64,000 nt of DNA from Streptomyces lanatus (GCF_014655715.1 NZ_BNBM01000005.1:1-64000); one strand, 5' to 3'. Shown: positions 50,417 to 59,654, counted from the stretch's first letter. Notes: generated by a model from the sequence alone, not told the origin. A program made the numbers and translations.

Positions 50417-50698
50417 TCAGCTGTCCAGGCCGATGGCGAAGGCGGCCTCGATGTCGTGCTGCGAGTAGGTACGGAACGCCACATGCGTGTCCGTCGCCTC
50501 GACGCCGGGGATCTTGCTGATCCGGCCGGGGATGACCTCGGCCAGGTCCTCGTGCTCCTTCACCCGGACCATCGCGATCAGGTCATAGGTGCCGGTGACG
50601 GAGAAGACCTCGGTCACGCTCTCCAGCGAAGCGATCCGCTCCGCGATCTCGGGGATCCGGTCCACGCTGGTCTTGATCAGGACGATCGCGGTGATCAC
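50417..50698 (-). CDS. Stand-alone Lrp/AsnC ligand-binding (RAM) domain protein
   Basis: 93 residues consisting only of the Lrp/AsnC effector-binding domain, with no helix-turn-helix. MITAIVLIKTSVDRIPEIAE starts the ferredoxin-like fold, EVFSVTGTYDLIAMVRVKEH is the core, and IPGVEATDTHVAFRTYS ends it. Such proteins bind amino acids and may pair with full-length Lrp proteins. The GTG start overlaps the rhomboid stop (GTGA), so the two are co-translated. Confidence 0.9.
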   Translation of the reverse strand: MITAIVLIKTSVDRIPEIAERIASLESVTEVFSVTGTYDLIAMVRVKEHEDLAEVIPGRISKIPGVEATDTHVAFRTYSQHDIEAAFAIGLDS

Positions 50699-51447
50699 GG
50701 CTGGTTCTCTCCCTCGGGGGCCGGAGCTGGGGCGGCCTTCACTCTAGTGGGCCGCCCGAACCGGGCCCACGCGTAGCCGAAGCCCAGACCGAAGCCCACC
50801 AGGTGCGCCAGATACGCCACCCCCGGCCCCTGCCCCGCCCGCCCCGCCGCCACCCACTGCAGGGCCACCCAGAAGGGCAGCACCACCCACGCCGGGAAGC
50901 GCAGCGGCAGGAAGAGCAGGAACGGCAGCAGGCTTGTCACCCGTGCTCCGGGGAAAAGGAACAGGAACGCGCCGAGGACGGCCGAGATCGCCCCGGACGC
51001 GCCGACCAGGGACTGGGTGGAGTCGTCGTTCGCGGCGGCGTAGCCCAGCAGGGCCAGATAGCCGCAGCCCAGATAGAACAGCGTGAACTGGACGCGGCCC
51101 ATCCGTTCCTCGGTCATCGCGCCGAAGACGTAGAGGAAGAGCATGTTGCCGAGCAGGTGCACCCAGCTGCCGTGCACGAACAGGGCCGTCGCGGGAGTGA
51201 GGGCGGCCCGGGGCGCCCCCTCGAACAGCTCCGCGGGCACCACGCCCCAGCGGTGGAAGTAGGCCCGCTGCGCGGCGACCAGCCCCTCGCCGGAGCCGTA
51301 CACCGGATTGAACCCCGCCGCAGGTCCGAGCAGGAAGAGCAGGCAGCACAGGGTGATCAGCCCGTATGTCACCGGCGCCGAGGACGACAAGAGCGCCGCT
51401 CCGCCGAAACGAGCCCGGAAATGCGCCACGCTCCAGTTGCCGATCAT
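50695..51447 (-). CDS. Rhomboid family intramembrane serine protease
   Basis: 250 residues from the ATG at 51447. Rhomboid features are visible: the loop-1 WVHLLGNMLFLYVFG, the catalytic Ser151 in LVGASGAISAVLGAF and the catalytic His215 in YLAHLVGFGLGF. Six to seven membrane spans are present. Rhomboids cleave membrane-spanning substrates. The substrate is unknown. It is coupled to the downstream RAM protein gene. It is divergent from the zinc-ribbon gene at 51597. Confidence 0.93.
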   Translation of the reverse strand: MIGNWSVAHFRARFGGAALLSSSAPVTYGLITLCCLLFLLGPAAGFNPVYGSGEGLVAAQRAYFHRWGVVPAELFEGAPRAALTPATALFVHGSWVHLLGNMLFLYVFGAMTEERMGRVQFTLFYLGCGYLALLGYAAANDDSTQSLVGASGAISAVLGAFLFLFPGARVTSLLPFLLFLPLRFPAWVVLPFWVALQWVAAGRAGQGPGVAYLAHLVGFGLGFGYAWARFGRPTRVKAAPAPAPEGENQP

Positions 51448-51596
51448 GAATACAGAGCATGACGTAACGGGACGCACTCGCACAGACCGCCTCGCCGCCG
51501 TGGACGGACGGGCGGCGAGTACCCGCCAGGCCGTAGGGTTACGAGCCACACGCACCGGGCACCGGCGCGTCACGGACAAGAGAAGACCTACCGGAA

Positions 51597-51851
51597 ATGA
51601 GCGCAGTCACGATGACGGTTCCCCTGCCGACCGACACGACGCGGTGGCGCTGCACCCTCTGCGGCAACCTCACCCGCTTCGACGTGACGCGTTCCTCCAA
51701 GGTCGTGGAATACCTGCACCTCGATCTCGCCGGCGAGCCCAAGGTCGAGGAGCGCGAGGTGCTCAGTGAGACGATCGAATCGGTGCGCTGCCGCTGGTGC
51801 AACGCGGTGGACAAGGTGGAACTCGTGGACAGGCCGGGTGCCGGCTCCTGA
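51597..51851 (+). CDS. Small zinc-ribbon-like protein
   Basis: 84 residues with two CxxC knuckles, WRCTLCGNLTRFD and VRCRWCNAVDKVE, about 42 residues apart, likely binding one zinc. The middle (KVVEYLHLDLAGEPKVEERE) is polar and may form strands. There is no signal peptide. It lies 37 bp before the NYN-domain gene and is probably in the same transcript. The function is unknown; nucleic acid or protein binding is possible. Confidence 0.8.
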   Translation: MSAVTMTVPLPTDTTRWRCTLCGNLTRFDVTRSSKVVEYLHLDLAGEPKVEEREVLSETIESVRCRWCNAVDKVELVDRPGAGS

Positions 51852-51888
51852 CGGGAGCTGGTCCCGCACAGGCATTGGGGTGTGAGGG

Positions 51889-53232
51889 ATGGTGGAGACA
51901 CAAGGCGGGGGGCCGGGCGACGGCGCCGCCGAGGTGCTCGACCGTCCGCTGCCCGACGGCGTACGGCGCAAGGTCGTACAGATCGTGTCCGACGGCTTCG
52001 GCGGGCTGACCGTCGGCGAACTGCCCGCGCAGCTTCGCCAGTACGCCAGATTCGCGCCGAACCGGCGGGCCAAGTTCGCCGGCAACGCGATGGCCGCCGC
52101 GCTGGAGACCGATCCGCTGTTCCGCCAGCGCATCGGCGAGAAGCTCAGAGAGGCCCAGCCGGAGCTCACCGGCGCTCTCGACTCAGGCTCGGCGCCTCCG
52201 GCCGCGGACCCGCTCGACGTGGCGGCCGCGGCCTATGTTCTGCGGCCCACCGGCTGGGTCAAGCTGGTCACCGCGGCCGGCGAGGAGGCCCAGCGGGCCG
52301 ATGCCGAACGCGCCGACGACGAGACCCGCGCCGAGCTGGAGCGGCTGCGCGAGGAGCTCGACCACGCCCGGGACCACACCCGGCACGAGACGGAGCGGCT
52401 GCGCGTCGAGCTGGACGCGGCCAAGAAGGAAGCCGAGTCGCTGCACCGCAAGCTGCGCTCCGCCCTCAGCGACGTCAAGCGCGGCGAGGCCGCCCTGCGC
52501 AAGGTCCAGGGCGAGATCGAGACCGTGCGCGCCGAGGGGCACGCCCAGGTCTCCGCGGCCGAGAGCGAGACCCGTCGGCTCAAGGCGCGGCTCGGGGAGG
52601 CCGAGGCCGCCCTGGAGGCCACGCGCAAGGCGGCACGCGAGGGACGCAGCGTCGAGGACATGCGCGTCCGGCTGCTCCTGGACACCCTGCTCGACGCCGC
52701 CCAAGGACTGCGCCGCGAGCTGGCGTTGCCGCCGGTCTCCGTACGGCCCGCCGAGACCGTGGACGCGGTCGAACCGGGACGAATGACCCCGAAGGACATC
52801 GCCGCGCGGGCCCTGTCCGAGAACGATCCGGCCATCCTCGACCAGCTTCTCGCCCTGCCCCAGGCCCACTTGGTGGTCGACGGCTACAACGTCACCAAGA
52901 CCGGCTACCCCCAGATGCCCCTGGAGAAGCAGCGCCTGCGGCTGCTCGGCCAGCTCTCGCAGCTCGCCGCCCAGACCGGCGCCGAGGTGACCTGTGTCTT
53001 CGACGGGGCCGAACTGGCCGCGCCGGTGCTGCTGGCACCGCCGCGCGGTGTACGGGTGCTGTTCTCCAAGCCCGGTGTGACCGCCGACGAGCTGATCCGC
53101 CAGCTGGTGCGCGCCGAGCCGCCCGGCCGTCCGGTCATCGTCGCCTCCACCGACCGCGAGGTCGCCGACGGAGTGGCACGCGCCGGCGCACGCCCGGTGG
53201 CTTCTGCGGTGCTTCTGAAGCGACTGTCCTGA
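51889..53232 (+). CDS. NYN-domain (YacP/Rae1-like) RNase with central coiled coil
   Basis: 447 residues in three parts. Residues 1-~125 are a globular region (GGLTVGELPAQLRQYARFAP). Residues ~135-255 are a long charged coiled coil (LRVELDAAKKEAESLHRKLR). Residues ~325-447 are a PIN/NYN nuclease fold: VDGYNVTKTGYPQ supplies the first aspartate, TCVFDGAE the next, and VIVASTDREVADG the last acidic cluster. YacP-type proteins cleave RNA in the ribosomal context. The start is ATG or the overlapping GTG at 51892. It probably pairs with the zinc-ribbon protein. Confidence 0.88.
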   Translation: MVETQGGGPGDGAAEVLDRPLPDGVRRKVVQIVSDGFGGLTVGELPAQLRQYARFAPNRRAKFAGNAMAAALETDPLFRQRIGEKLREAQPELTGALDSGSAPPAADPLDVAAAAYVLRPTGWVKLVTAAGEEAQRADAERADDETRAELERLREELDHARDHTRHETERLRVELDAAKKEAESLHRKLRSALSDVKRGEAALRKVQGEIETVRAEGHAQVSAAESETRRLKARLGEAEAALEATRKAAREGRSVEDMRVRLLLDTLLDAAQGLRRELALPPVSVRPAETVDAVEPGRMTPKDIAARALSENDPAILDQLLALPQAHLVVDGYNVTKTGYPQMPLEKQRLRLLGQLSQLAAQTGAEVTCVFDGAELAAPVLLAPPRGVRVLFSKPGVTADELIRQLVRAEPPGRPVIVASTDREVADGVARAGARPVASAVLLKRLS

Positions 53233-53443
53233 AACGGCCAACGTGCACGGGCAATGCCCGAATTGGCCCGGTCGTCGCGCAACGTAGCGTCAAGCGCGCA
53301 TCACCGCATGTGAGTTGTGTGTAAAGAATGACGGGTGTGGCGAGATTTTTCGTGTGAGGATTTGATCTGATCACAAGAGGGTCACTAGGGTCTGGCCTCG
53401 AACCTCCGAGCGGGTGATCACTCACAAGAAGGGTTTCACCTCA

Positions 53444-54478
53444 GTGGCGTCCCACCGTCGACCGAAGCAGCCGAGCCGAGCACGCGTGACCGTGCTCACC
53501 ACCGCGGCGGCTGCAGCCGTGGCCATCAGTTCGCAGGCGGCCAACGCCGCCCCCAGCGAGAAGCCGAGCAAGGACGAGGTCAAGGCCAAGGTCGACAAGC
53601 TGTACGAGGAGGCCGAGCAGGCCACCGAGAAGTACAACGGCGCCAAGGAGAAGCAGGAGAAGCTCCAGAAGGAGATCTCCACCATCCAGGACAACGTCGC
53701 GCGCGGTCAGGAAGACCTGAACGTGCTGCGCGACAGCATGGGCCTCGCGGCCGCCGCCCAGTACCGCACGGGCAGCATCGACTCCTCCCTCCAGCTGTTC
53801 CTGTCGTCGAACCCCGACGACTACCTGGACAAGGCGTCCACCGCCGACCAGCTCAGCGCCCAGCAGGTCGAGTCGCTGAAGAAGGTCCAGGAGAAGCAGC
53901 GCGAGCTGGCCCAGCAGCGCGCCGAGGCCGCCGAGAAGCTCAAGGACCTCTCCTCCACCCGCACCGAGCTGGGCAAGAAGAAGAAGCAGGTCCAGGGCAA
54001 GCTCGCCGAGGCCCAGAAGCTCCTCAACACCCTGACGGCCGCCGAGAAGGCCGCCCTCGCCGCCGAGGACGCCCGCGCCAGCCGCTCCGCCGCCGACCGC
54101 GTCGACCTCGGCAACACCGGGTCCGCCTCCGGCCGCGCCCAGGCCGCCTTCCAGGCCGCCCAGAGCCAGATCGGCAAGCCGTACGTCTACGGCGCCACCG
54201 GCACCGCCTCCTACGACTGCTCGGGCCTGACCTCCTGGGCCTACGCCCAGGCCGGCGTCTCCATCCCGCGCACCTCGCAGGCCCAGGCCAACGCCGGTAC
54301 GCGCATCTACAGCCAGTCGCAGCTCAAGGTCGGCGACCTGGTCATCTTCTACGGCGACCTGCACCACGTCGGCTTCTACGCGGGCAACGGCCAGGTCCTG
54401 CACGCCCCGCGGTCCGGCGCGGTCGTGCGCTACGAGTCGATCAACAACATGCCGTACCAGTTCGGCGTCCGCATCTGA
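53444..54478 (+). CDS. NlpC/P60 peptidoglycan hydrolase with coiled coil
   Basis: 344 residues from the GTG at 53444 (a GTG at 53414 in the same frame is possible). A signal peptide (VTVLTTAAAAAVAISSQAAN) is followed by a coiled coil of ~170 residues (KEKQEKLQKEISTIQDNVAR) and a C-terminal NlpC/P60 domain. The catalytic Cys259 is in YDCSGLTSWAYAQAG, the His308 in DLHHVGFYAG, followed by HAPRSG. These are D,L-endopeptidases, comparable to mycobacterial RipC-type proteins. It is tandem with a paralogue downstream. The 210-bp upstream gap shows no riboswitch that I can recognise. Confidence 0.93.
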   Translation: MASHRRPKQPSRARVTVLTTAAAAAVAISSQAANAAPSEKPSKDEVKAKVDKLYEEAEQATEKYNGAKEKQEKLQKEISTIQDNVARGQEDLNVLRDSMGLAAAAQYRTGSIDSSLQLFLSSNPDDYLDKASTADQLSAQQVESLKKVQEKQRELAQQRAEAAEKLKDLSSTRTELGKKKKQVQGKLAEAQKLLNTLTAAEKAALAAEDARASRSAADRVDLGNTGSASGRAQAAFQAAQSQIGKPYVYGATGTASYDCSGLTSWAYAQAGVSIPRTSQAQANAGTRIYSQSQLKVGDLVIFYGDLHHVGFYAGNGQVLHAPRSGAVVRYESINNMPYQFGVRI

Positions 54479-54553
54479 CCCGGGCTCGACCCCGCCAAGA
54501 TCAACACTGGTTGCCGCCCGAACGAGCGAATTACGGCACCGCCGACTGACCCC

Positions 54554-54589
54554 ACGCCCCGCCGATGACCTGCGTCAGAGGCGGGGCGT
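54554..54589 (+). terminator. Hairpin terminator between the two NlpC/P60 genes
   Basis: ACGCCCCGCC (54554-54563) and GGCGGGGCGT (54580-54589) form a perfect 10-bp stem with a 16-base loop, followed by CACTTTG. It suggests that the two paralogous genes are expressed separately. Confidence 0.8.
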
Positions 54590-54707
54590 CACTTTGCGTG
54601 TCCGGCGCGGTCGTTGGTCGCCGCCGCCGCACGGAGCTACTGTCTGCCGCGTTTCCCCGACGCCGGGGAAAAGGTCCTGTCCGCCAGCGGAAGGAGAGCG
54701 GCTTCCC

Positions 54708-55721
54708 GTGGGGTCCCATCGTCGCCTTGCATCGCCCGGGTTCGACCGGGGCGCCAACGCAGCGCTCTGCGTCATGTCGGCCGCCGCCGCGGCCCTCGGG
54801 GTCACACCGGCCACGGCCGCGCCACAGGACGACACCCGGTCCAAGGTGGACCGCCTCTACGAGGAGGCCGAGAAGGCCACGGAGGCCTACAACAAGGCGG
54901 ACGAGCGGGCCGACGGGCTCCGTGAGCAGGTGAACCGGGCCCAGGACCGGATCGCCCGGCAGCAGCAGCACATCAACTCCAAGCGGGATGTGCTCGGTTC
55001 GCTGGCCGGCGCCCAGTACCGCTCCGGCGGCCTCGATCCCTCCCTCGCCCTGCTGCTCTCCGACGACCCCGAGGACTACCTCGACAAGGCCGCCGCGCTC
55101 GCCCGTATCAGCGCCCACCAGGCCGGTGAGCTGAGGGAGCTCCAGGACGCCATGCGCCTGCTCGCCCAGGAGCGCGCCGAGGCGGCCGGGAAACTCGTCG
55201 ACCTGGAGAAGAGCCGCAAGGCCGTCGCCGTCCACAAACGCACCGTCGAGCGCAAGCTCGCCGAGGCGCGCCGGCTCCTCAACTCCCTGACGGAGAGCGA
55301 CCGCGCCGCCTACGACCGCGCCTCCCGCTCCGGCCGCATGGACCTGCCCGACTTCGGCAGCTTCGGCCCGGCCTCGGGCCGCGCCGGGGCCGCCGTCGCC
55401 GCCGCCCGGTCCGCGCTGGGCAGGCCCTACATCTGGGGCGCCAACGGCCCCTCCGGCTTCGACTGTTCGGGCCTCATCCAGTGGTCCTACGCCCAGGCCG
55501 GCGTCTCCCTGCCCCGCACCTCACAGGGCCAGCGCTACGCCGGCCACCAGGTCCCCCTCTCCGAGGCCCGCCCCGGCGACGTCGTCACCTACCGCTCCGA
55601 CGCCAGCCACGTCGGGATGTACATGGGCAACGGCCAGGTGATCCACGCGCCCTACCCTGGTGCGCCCGTGCGGTACGACCCGGTGGGGATGATTCCTGGG
55701 GCTACGGTGACCAGGGTCTGA
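54708..55721 (+). CDS. NlpC/P60 peptidoglycan hydrolase with coiled coil, paralogue
   Basis: 337 residues from the GTG at 54708, which follows AAGGAGAG. It shares the layout of the upstream gene: signal peptide (ALCVMSAAAAALGVTPATAA), the same opening of the mature part (KVDRLYEEAEKATEAYNK), a coiled coil, and a C-terminal NlpC/P60 domain. Cys253 is in FDCSGLIQWSYAQAG, His301 in SHVGMYMG, and HAPYPG follows. The pair arose by tandem duplication and has diverged. It is probably independently transcribed, with a terminator in between. Confidence 0.93.
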   Translation: MGSHRRLASPGFDRGANAALCVMSAAAAALGVTPATAAPQDDTRSKVDRLYEEAEKATEAYNKADERADGLREQVNRAQDRIARQQQHINSKRDVLGSLAGAQYRSGGLDPSLALLLSDDPEDYLDKAAALARISAHQAGELRELQDAMRLLAQERAEAAGKLVDLEKSRKAVAVHKRTVERKLAEARRLLNSLTESDRAAYDRASRSGRMDLPDFGSFGPASGRAGAAVAAARSALGRPYIWGANGPSGFDCSGLIQWSYAQAGVSLPRTSQGQRYAGHQVPLSEARPGDVVTYRSDASHVGMYMGNGQVIHAPYPGAPVRYDPVGMIPGATVTRV

Positions 55722-55859
55722 CCTCTCCGTCCCTGACGCGGCATCGAGACGAACTCTCGCCCGAGCGCCCCACCCTCACATGCCGCCCCCCGGAATCCGG
55801 ACGACGCAGGTCCCGACGCGGGTCTGACTCGCGCGCCCTCCCCGCCGTACGATCGGGAA

Positions 55860-57053
55860 GTGGCTGGTCGAAGGCGGGTGTCGGGAGCGCGGGTCGTCGT
55901 GGCGCTCTGTCTGCTGCTCGTCTCGTTGGTCGGTTGTGGTCGGGGGGCCGCGCCCGACACCGCCAGGGACGAGGTGCAGAGGCTGCTCGACCGGCGGGCC
56001 GCCGCGGTCGTGGGCCGGGATGAGGCGGCGTATCTGGGTACGGGTGCGCGGGACTGGTTCGACCATCTGCGGGCGGTCCCGATCGCCGACTGGTCGTACC
56101 GGCTGACCGCCCTGCGTCGCACCGGCGACACCGCCCGCGTCGACGCCGAGCTGAGCTATCGCGTGCAGGGCTACGACCGTTCCCCTGTCCGGGTCGGCCG
56201 CACGCTGAGCCTCGTGCTGGACGCGGAGGGCGCCTGGTACGTCCGGTCCGACCGCCCCGCCAAGGGCTCCGCCGAGCAGCTGTGGGACCAGGGCGAGGTG
56301 AGCGTCGTACGCGGGGCCGACAGCCTCGTCCTGGGCGTCGGGCAGTCGGAGACCCAGCTGCGGGCGTACGCGGAGCTGGCCGACCACGCGGTGCCGGCCG
56401 TGGCGCAGGCGTGGGGCACGAACTGGGCCCGGCATGTCGTCGTCCTGGTGCCGAGGTCGCTGTCCGACATGGCGGGGCTGCTCGGCGCACCCGAGTCGTC
56501 CTACCGGGGGATCGCCGCGGTCACCACCGGCGAGACCGGCGCCCCGGCGGGCGCCCCCGCGGACCGGATCATCCTGAACCCCGACGCGTACGGCGTCCTC
56601 GGCGGCACCGGCAAACAGGTCGTCCTCACCCACGAGACCACCCACGTCGCCACCCGCGCCCACACCAGCGCAGCCACCCCGCTGTGGCTCTCCGAGGGCT
56701 ATGCCGACTGGGTCGGCTACCTCGGCACCGGCCGCTCCCCGTCCCAGGCGGCCCCCGAACTGCGCGACGCGGTCGCCGAGGGCCGCGCACCGGAGGGTCT
56801 GCCCGCCGACGCCGACTTCGGCTTCTCCGGCGACGCGGCCAAGCTGGCCCAGGCCTACGAGGGCGGCTGGATGGCCTGCCGGATGATCGCCGACCGCTGG
56901 GGCGAGGTCAGACTCGCCGACCTCTACCGCGCGGTCGGCGCCCACGAGCGGCGGGCGGGCGCGGTCGAGGGCGCGCTGAAGGACGTGCTCGGGATCTCGC
57001 TGGAGGAGTTCACCGGGCAGTGGCGGGAGTATCTGCGGGCCCAGCTGGGCTGA
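55860..57053 (+). CDS. Lipoprotein with HExxH metallopeptidase motif
   Basis: 397 residues. A lipoprotein signal has the lipobox SLVGC near residue 22. An NTF2-like region (~35-130) precedes a peptidase domain. His258-Glu259 and His262 in LTHETTHVAT, plus Glu279 in LSEGYADWVGY, form a gluzincin-type zinc site (HExxH plus downstream Glu). The C-terminal helical part (AKLAQAYEGGWMACRMIADR) is typical of these peptidases. The catalytic role and substrate are not known. The GTG start is at 55860. It is convergent with the GT87 gene. Confidence 0.8.
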   Translation: MAGRRRVSGARVVVALCLLLVSLVGCGRGAAPDTARDEVQRLLDRRAAAVVGRDEAAYLGTGARDWFDHLRAVPIADWSYRLTALRRTGDTARVDAELSYRVQGYDRSPVRVGRTLSLVLDAEGAWYVRSDRPAKGSAEQLWDQGEVSVVRGADSLVLGVGQSETQLRAYAELADHAVPAVAQAWGTNWARHVVVLVPRSLSDMAGLLGAPESSYRGIAAVTTGETGAPAGAPADRIILNPDAYGVLGGTGKQVVLTHETTHVATRAHTSAATPLWLSEGYADWVGYLGTGRSPSQAAPELRDAVAEGRAPEGLPADADFGFSGDAAKLAQAYEGGWMACRMIADRWGEVRLADLYRAVGAHERRAGAVEGALKDVLGISLEEFTGQWREYLRAQLG

Positions 57054-57105
57054 TCCAGCACGGAGACGGCCTCCGCATTCCTACGGCGTCCATGGCGCCG
57101 CCTCC

Positions 57106-58341
57106 TCACGAGGGCAGGGACGTCTCCCTGGCCCGGGTCGGCTGAGCCGGTACCGGGAGCGGGGCCGGGCGGGGCACCGTGGAGCGCCAGAGGGTGCGGG
57201 CCGCGAGGATGGTGGCGAGGACCAGGAGGGTGTTGCGCAGGGACAGGAGGGTGACGCCCAGGGTGTCGCTGGCGACCACGTGGGCGAACCAGACCGGGAA
57301 CTCCAGGACCGTGACGAAGGATGCCCCGAGGACCAGGGCCACGGGGAGCCGCATCCGGCTGTCGCGAAAGCACAGGCACACCGCCGCGAGACCGATCAGC
57401 CACACCAGGTACTGCGGGCTGATCACCCGGCTCGTCGTCACGAACATCAGCACGCCGACGAAGGCCGCGTCCGCGAGGGTGTGAGCCTCGAACCGCCTCG
57501 CCCGCAGCCGCCACAGCAGCAGCCAGCCGAAGGCCAGCCCGCTCAGCACCAGCGCGGCCGTGCTGACGACGTCGACATACGGGCCGAGGAACTCCACCGA
57601 GCCGTAGTTCAGCAGCACCTGGCCGTCCCAGCCGAACTGCCGGGCCACATGGAAGACCAGGGCACCCAGCGACTCCACCTCGGTGCCGCGGTCGCGCTGG
57701 AAGGTCAGGAAGGCGAAGGCGCCGGGCATGGTGAGGGCGAACACCGCCGACAGGGCGCCCGCGGTCAGTACCGCCCAGCCCCAGGCGGCGCGCCCGCGGG
57801 CCGCGAGCAGCAGCAGGACCGGCCACACCTTGAGCATCGCGCCGAACGCCGCCAGCGTGCCCATCACCCTCGGATGCCGGGTCCCCGCGAGCAGCGCGGC
57901 CACGGCGACGCCGGTGACCATCACGTCGTAGCGGGCGTACACGGTCGGCCCGAGCAGCGGTACGCCCGCCACCCACACCCAGGTCCCGCGCAGGGTGCGG
58001 CCGGGGCGCAGACCGGCGTACAGGAGGAGAAGCAGGACCACGAGGTCGGCGGTGAAGGCCAGGACGAAGAACGCGGACGGGTAGTCCAGCCAGAACACCA
58101 GGGCGGGGGAGAGGATCGGCAGCGCGGCGGCCGGCGGGTACTGCCAGGTGACGTCGTGCAGCGGGAAGGTGCCGGTGCGCAGCACGTCGTACCAGCCCTG
58201 GTAGATCACCGAGACGTCACTGGTGACGTCCGGGCCGGGGAAGACGTACACCTTGAACACGAAGAGCAGCAGGATCACCCTGGTCACGGCCCAGATCCCC
58301 AGAAGCCACGCCAGGGACCTCCGCGTGCCCGTCGTCTTCAC
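57106..58341 (-). CDS. GT87-type polyprenol-phosphate-mannose-dependent mannosyltransferase
   Basis: 411 residues with about 10 to 12 membrane spans, a GT-C fold. VFPGPDVTSDVSVIYQGWYD holds the expected acidic motif of the first outer loop. WQYPPAAALPILSPALVFW and VYARYDVMVTGVAVAALL follow, and MLKVWPVLLLLAARGR is a typical GT87 segment. Mycobacterial relatives (Rv2181-like) add alpha-1,2 mannose to lipomannan. It is divergent from the PimB' gene and so likely belongs to the same glycolipid pathway. The GTG at 58341 is preferred over 58344 by ribosome binding site spacing. Confidence 0.82.
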   Translation of the reverse strand: MKTTGTRRSLAWLLGIWAVTRVILLLFVFKVYVFPGPDVTSDVSVIYQGWYDVLRTGTFPLHDVTWQYPPAAALPILSPALVFWLDYPSAFFVLAFTADLVVLLLLLYAGLRPGRTLRGTWVWVAGVPLLGPTVYARYDVMVTGVAVAALLAGTRHPRVMGTLAAFGAMLKVWPVLLLLAARGRAAWGWAVLTAGALSAVFALTMPGAFAFLTFQRDRGTEVESLGALVFHVARQFGWDGQVLLNYGSVEFLGPYVDVVSTAALVLSGLAFGWLLLWRLRARRFEAHTLADAAFVGVLMFVTTSRVISPQYLVWLIGLAAVCLCFRDSRMRLPVALVLGASFVTVLEFPVWFAHVVASDTLGVTLLSLRNTLLVLATILAARTLWRSTVPRPAPLPVPAQPTRARETSLPS

Positions 58342-58459
58342 CACTACCCCTGCCGCTCGCTGCCCGCCTGAGTGACCATGATGTCGTGTCCAGCTGTGAG
58401 CGGGCCACACACGTGGCCGGGCCCGGCGGTGATCGGCCGCTTCGATAAGGTCGGCGACG

Positions 58460-59602
58460 ATGCACAAGACGCTGATCGTGACCAACGACTTCCCGCCCCG
58501 CCCCGGCGGCATCCAGGCGTTCCTGCACAACATGGCGCTGCGCCTCGACCCGGAGCGCCTCGTCGTCTACGCCTCCACGTGGAAGCGCGGCCGTGAGGGC
58601 ACTGAGGCCACCGCCGCCTTCGACGCCGAGCAGCCCTTCACGGTCGTACGGGACCGTACGACGATGCTGCTGCCGACGCCCGGGGCGACCCGGCGGGCGG
58701 TCGGGCTGCTGCGGGAGCACGGCTGTACGTCGGTGTGGTTCGGGGCGGCTGCCCCGCTCGGTCTGATGGCGCCCGCGCTGCGGAAGGCCGGCGCCGAGCG
58801 GCTTGTGGCCACGACCCACGGCCATGAGGCGGGGTGGGCCCAGCTGCCCGCGGCCCGGCAGCTGCTCGGGCGGATCGGGGAGGCCACGGACACGATCACC
58901 TACCTCGGCGAGTACACGCGCTCGCGGATCGCGACCGCGCTGACGCCGGACGCGGCCTCGCGGATGGTGCAGGTGCCGCCGGGCGTGGATGAGAAGACCT
59001 TCCATCCGGGGTCGGGTGGCGACGAGGTGCGGGCGAGGCTGGGGCTCACGGACCGGCCGGTGGTCGTGTGCGTGTCCCGGCTGGTGCCCCGCAAGGGGCA
59101 GGACACCCTGATCCAGGCCATGCCCCGGATCCTCGCCGCCGAGCCGGAGGCCGTGCTGCTGATCGTCGGCGGCGGGCCGTACGAGAAGGACCTGCGCAGG
59201 CTTGCCGCCGAGACCGGGGTCAGCGGCTCCGTCCGCTTCACCGGCGCCGTGCCCTGGTCCCAGCTGCCCGCCCACTACGGCGCCGGCGATGTCTTCGCGA
59301 TGCCGTGCCGGACGCGTCGCGGCGGCCTCGACGTCGAGGGGCTCGGCATCGTCTATCTGGAGGCCTCGGCCACCGGGCTCCCGGTCGTCGCCGGTGACTC
59401 GGGCGGGGCGCCGGACGCGGTGCTCGACGGGGAGACCGGCTGGGTGGTGCGGGGCGGCTCCGCCGCGGACACCGCCGAGCGGATCACCGCCCTCCTCGGC
59501 GACGCCGAGCTGCGCCGCAGGATGGGCGAGCGGGGCCGGGAGTGGGTCGAGGAGAAGTGGCGCTGGGACCTGCTGGCGGAGAAGCTCAAAGCTTTGCTCT
59601 GA
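58460..59602 (+). CDS. pimB: GT4 glycosyltransferase, PimB'-type GDP-mannose-dependent mannosyltransferase
   Basis: 380 residues, GT-B fold. The start MHKTLIVTNDFPPRPGGIQA, VWFGAAAPLGLMAPALR, HGHEAGW, VPPGVDEKTFHPG, CVSRLVPRKGQDTL and AMPCRTRRGGLDVEGLGIVY closely match, as I recall it, the M. tuberculosis PimB' (Rv2188c), which adds the second mannose to phosphatidylinositol mannoside. In Streptomyces the likely product is a PIM or related glycolipid. The E-x7-E variant is in VEGLGIVYLEASATGLP. AAGG precedes the ATG start. Confidence 0.88.
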   Translation: MHKTLIVTNDFPPRPGGIQAFLHNMALRLDPERLVVYASTWKRGREGTEATAAFDAEQPFTVVRDRTTMLLPTPGATRRAVGLLREHGCTSVWFGAAAPLGLMAPALRKAGAERLVATTHGHEAGWAQLPAARQLLGRIGEATDTITYLGEYTRSRIATALTPDAASRMVQVPPGVDEKTFHPGSGGDEVRARLGLTDRPVVVCVSRLVPRKGQDTLIQAMPRILAAEPEAVLLIVGGGPYEKDLRRLAAETGVSGSVRFTGAVPWSQLPAHYGAGDVFAMPCRTRRGGLDVEGLGIVYLEASATGLPVVAGDSGGAPDAVLDGETGWVVRGGSAADTAERITALLGDAELRRRMGERGREWVEEKWRWDLLAEKLKALL

Positions 59603-59654
59603 GCGGGGTTCCCGCACTCTAGGCGGAACACAATAATCCGCACATGCTGCGCAC

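Noticed and set aside
53233..53443. Possible c-di-AMP (ydaO-type) riboswitch before the NlpC/P60 gene
   Set aside because: Such switches precede some Streptomyces wall hydrolases, but the conserved aptamer segments are not visible here.
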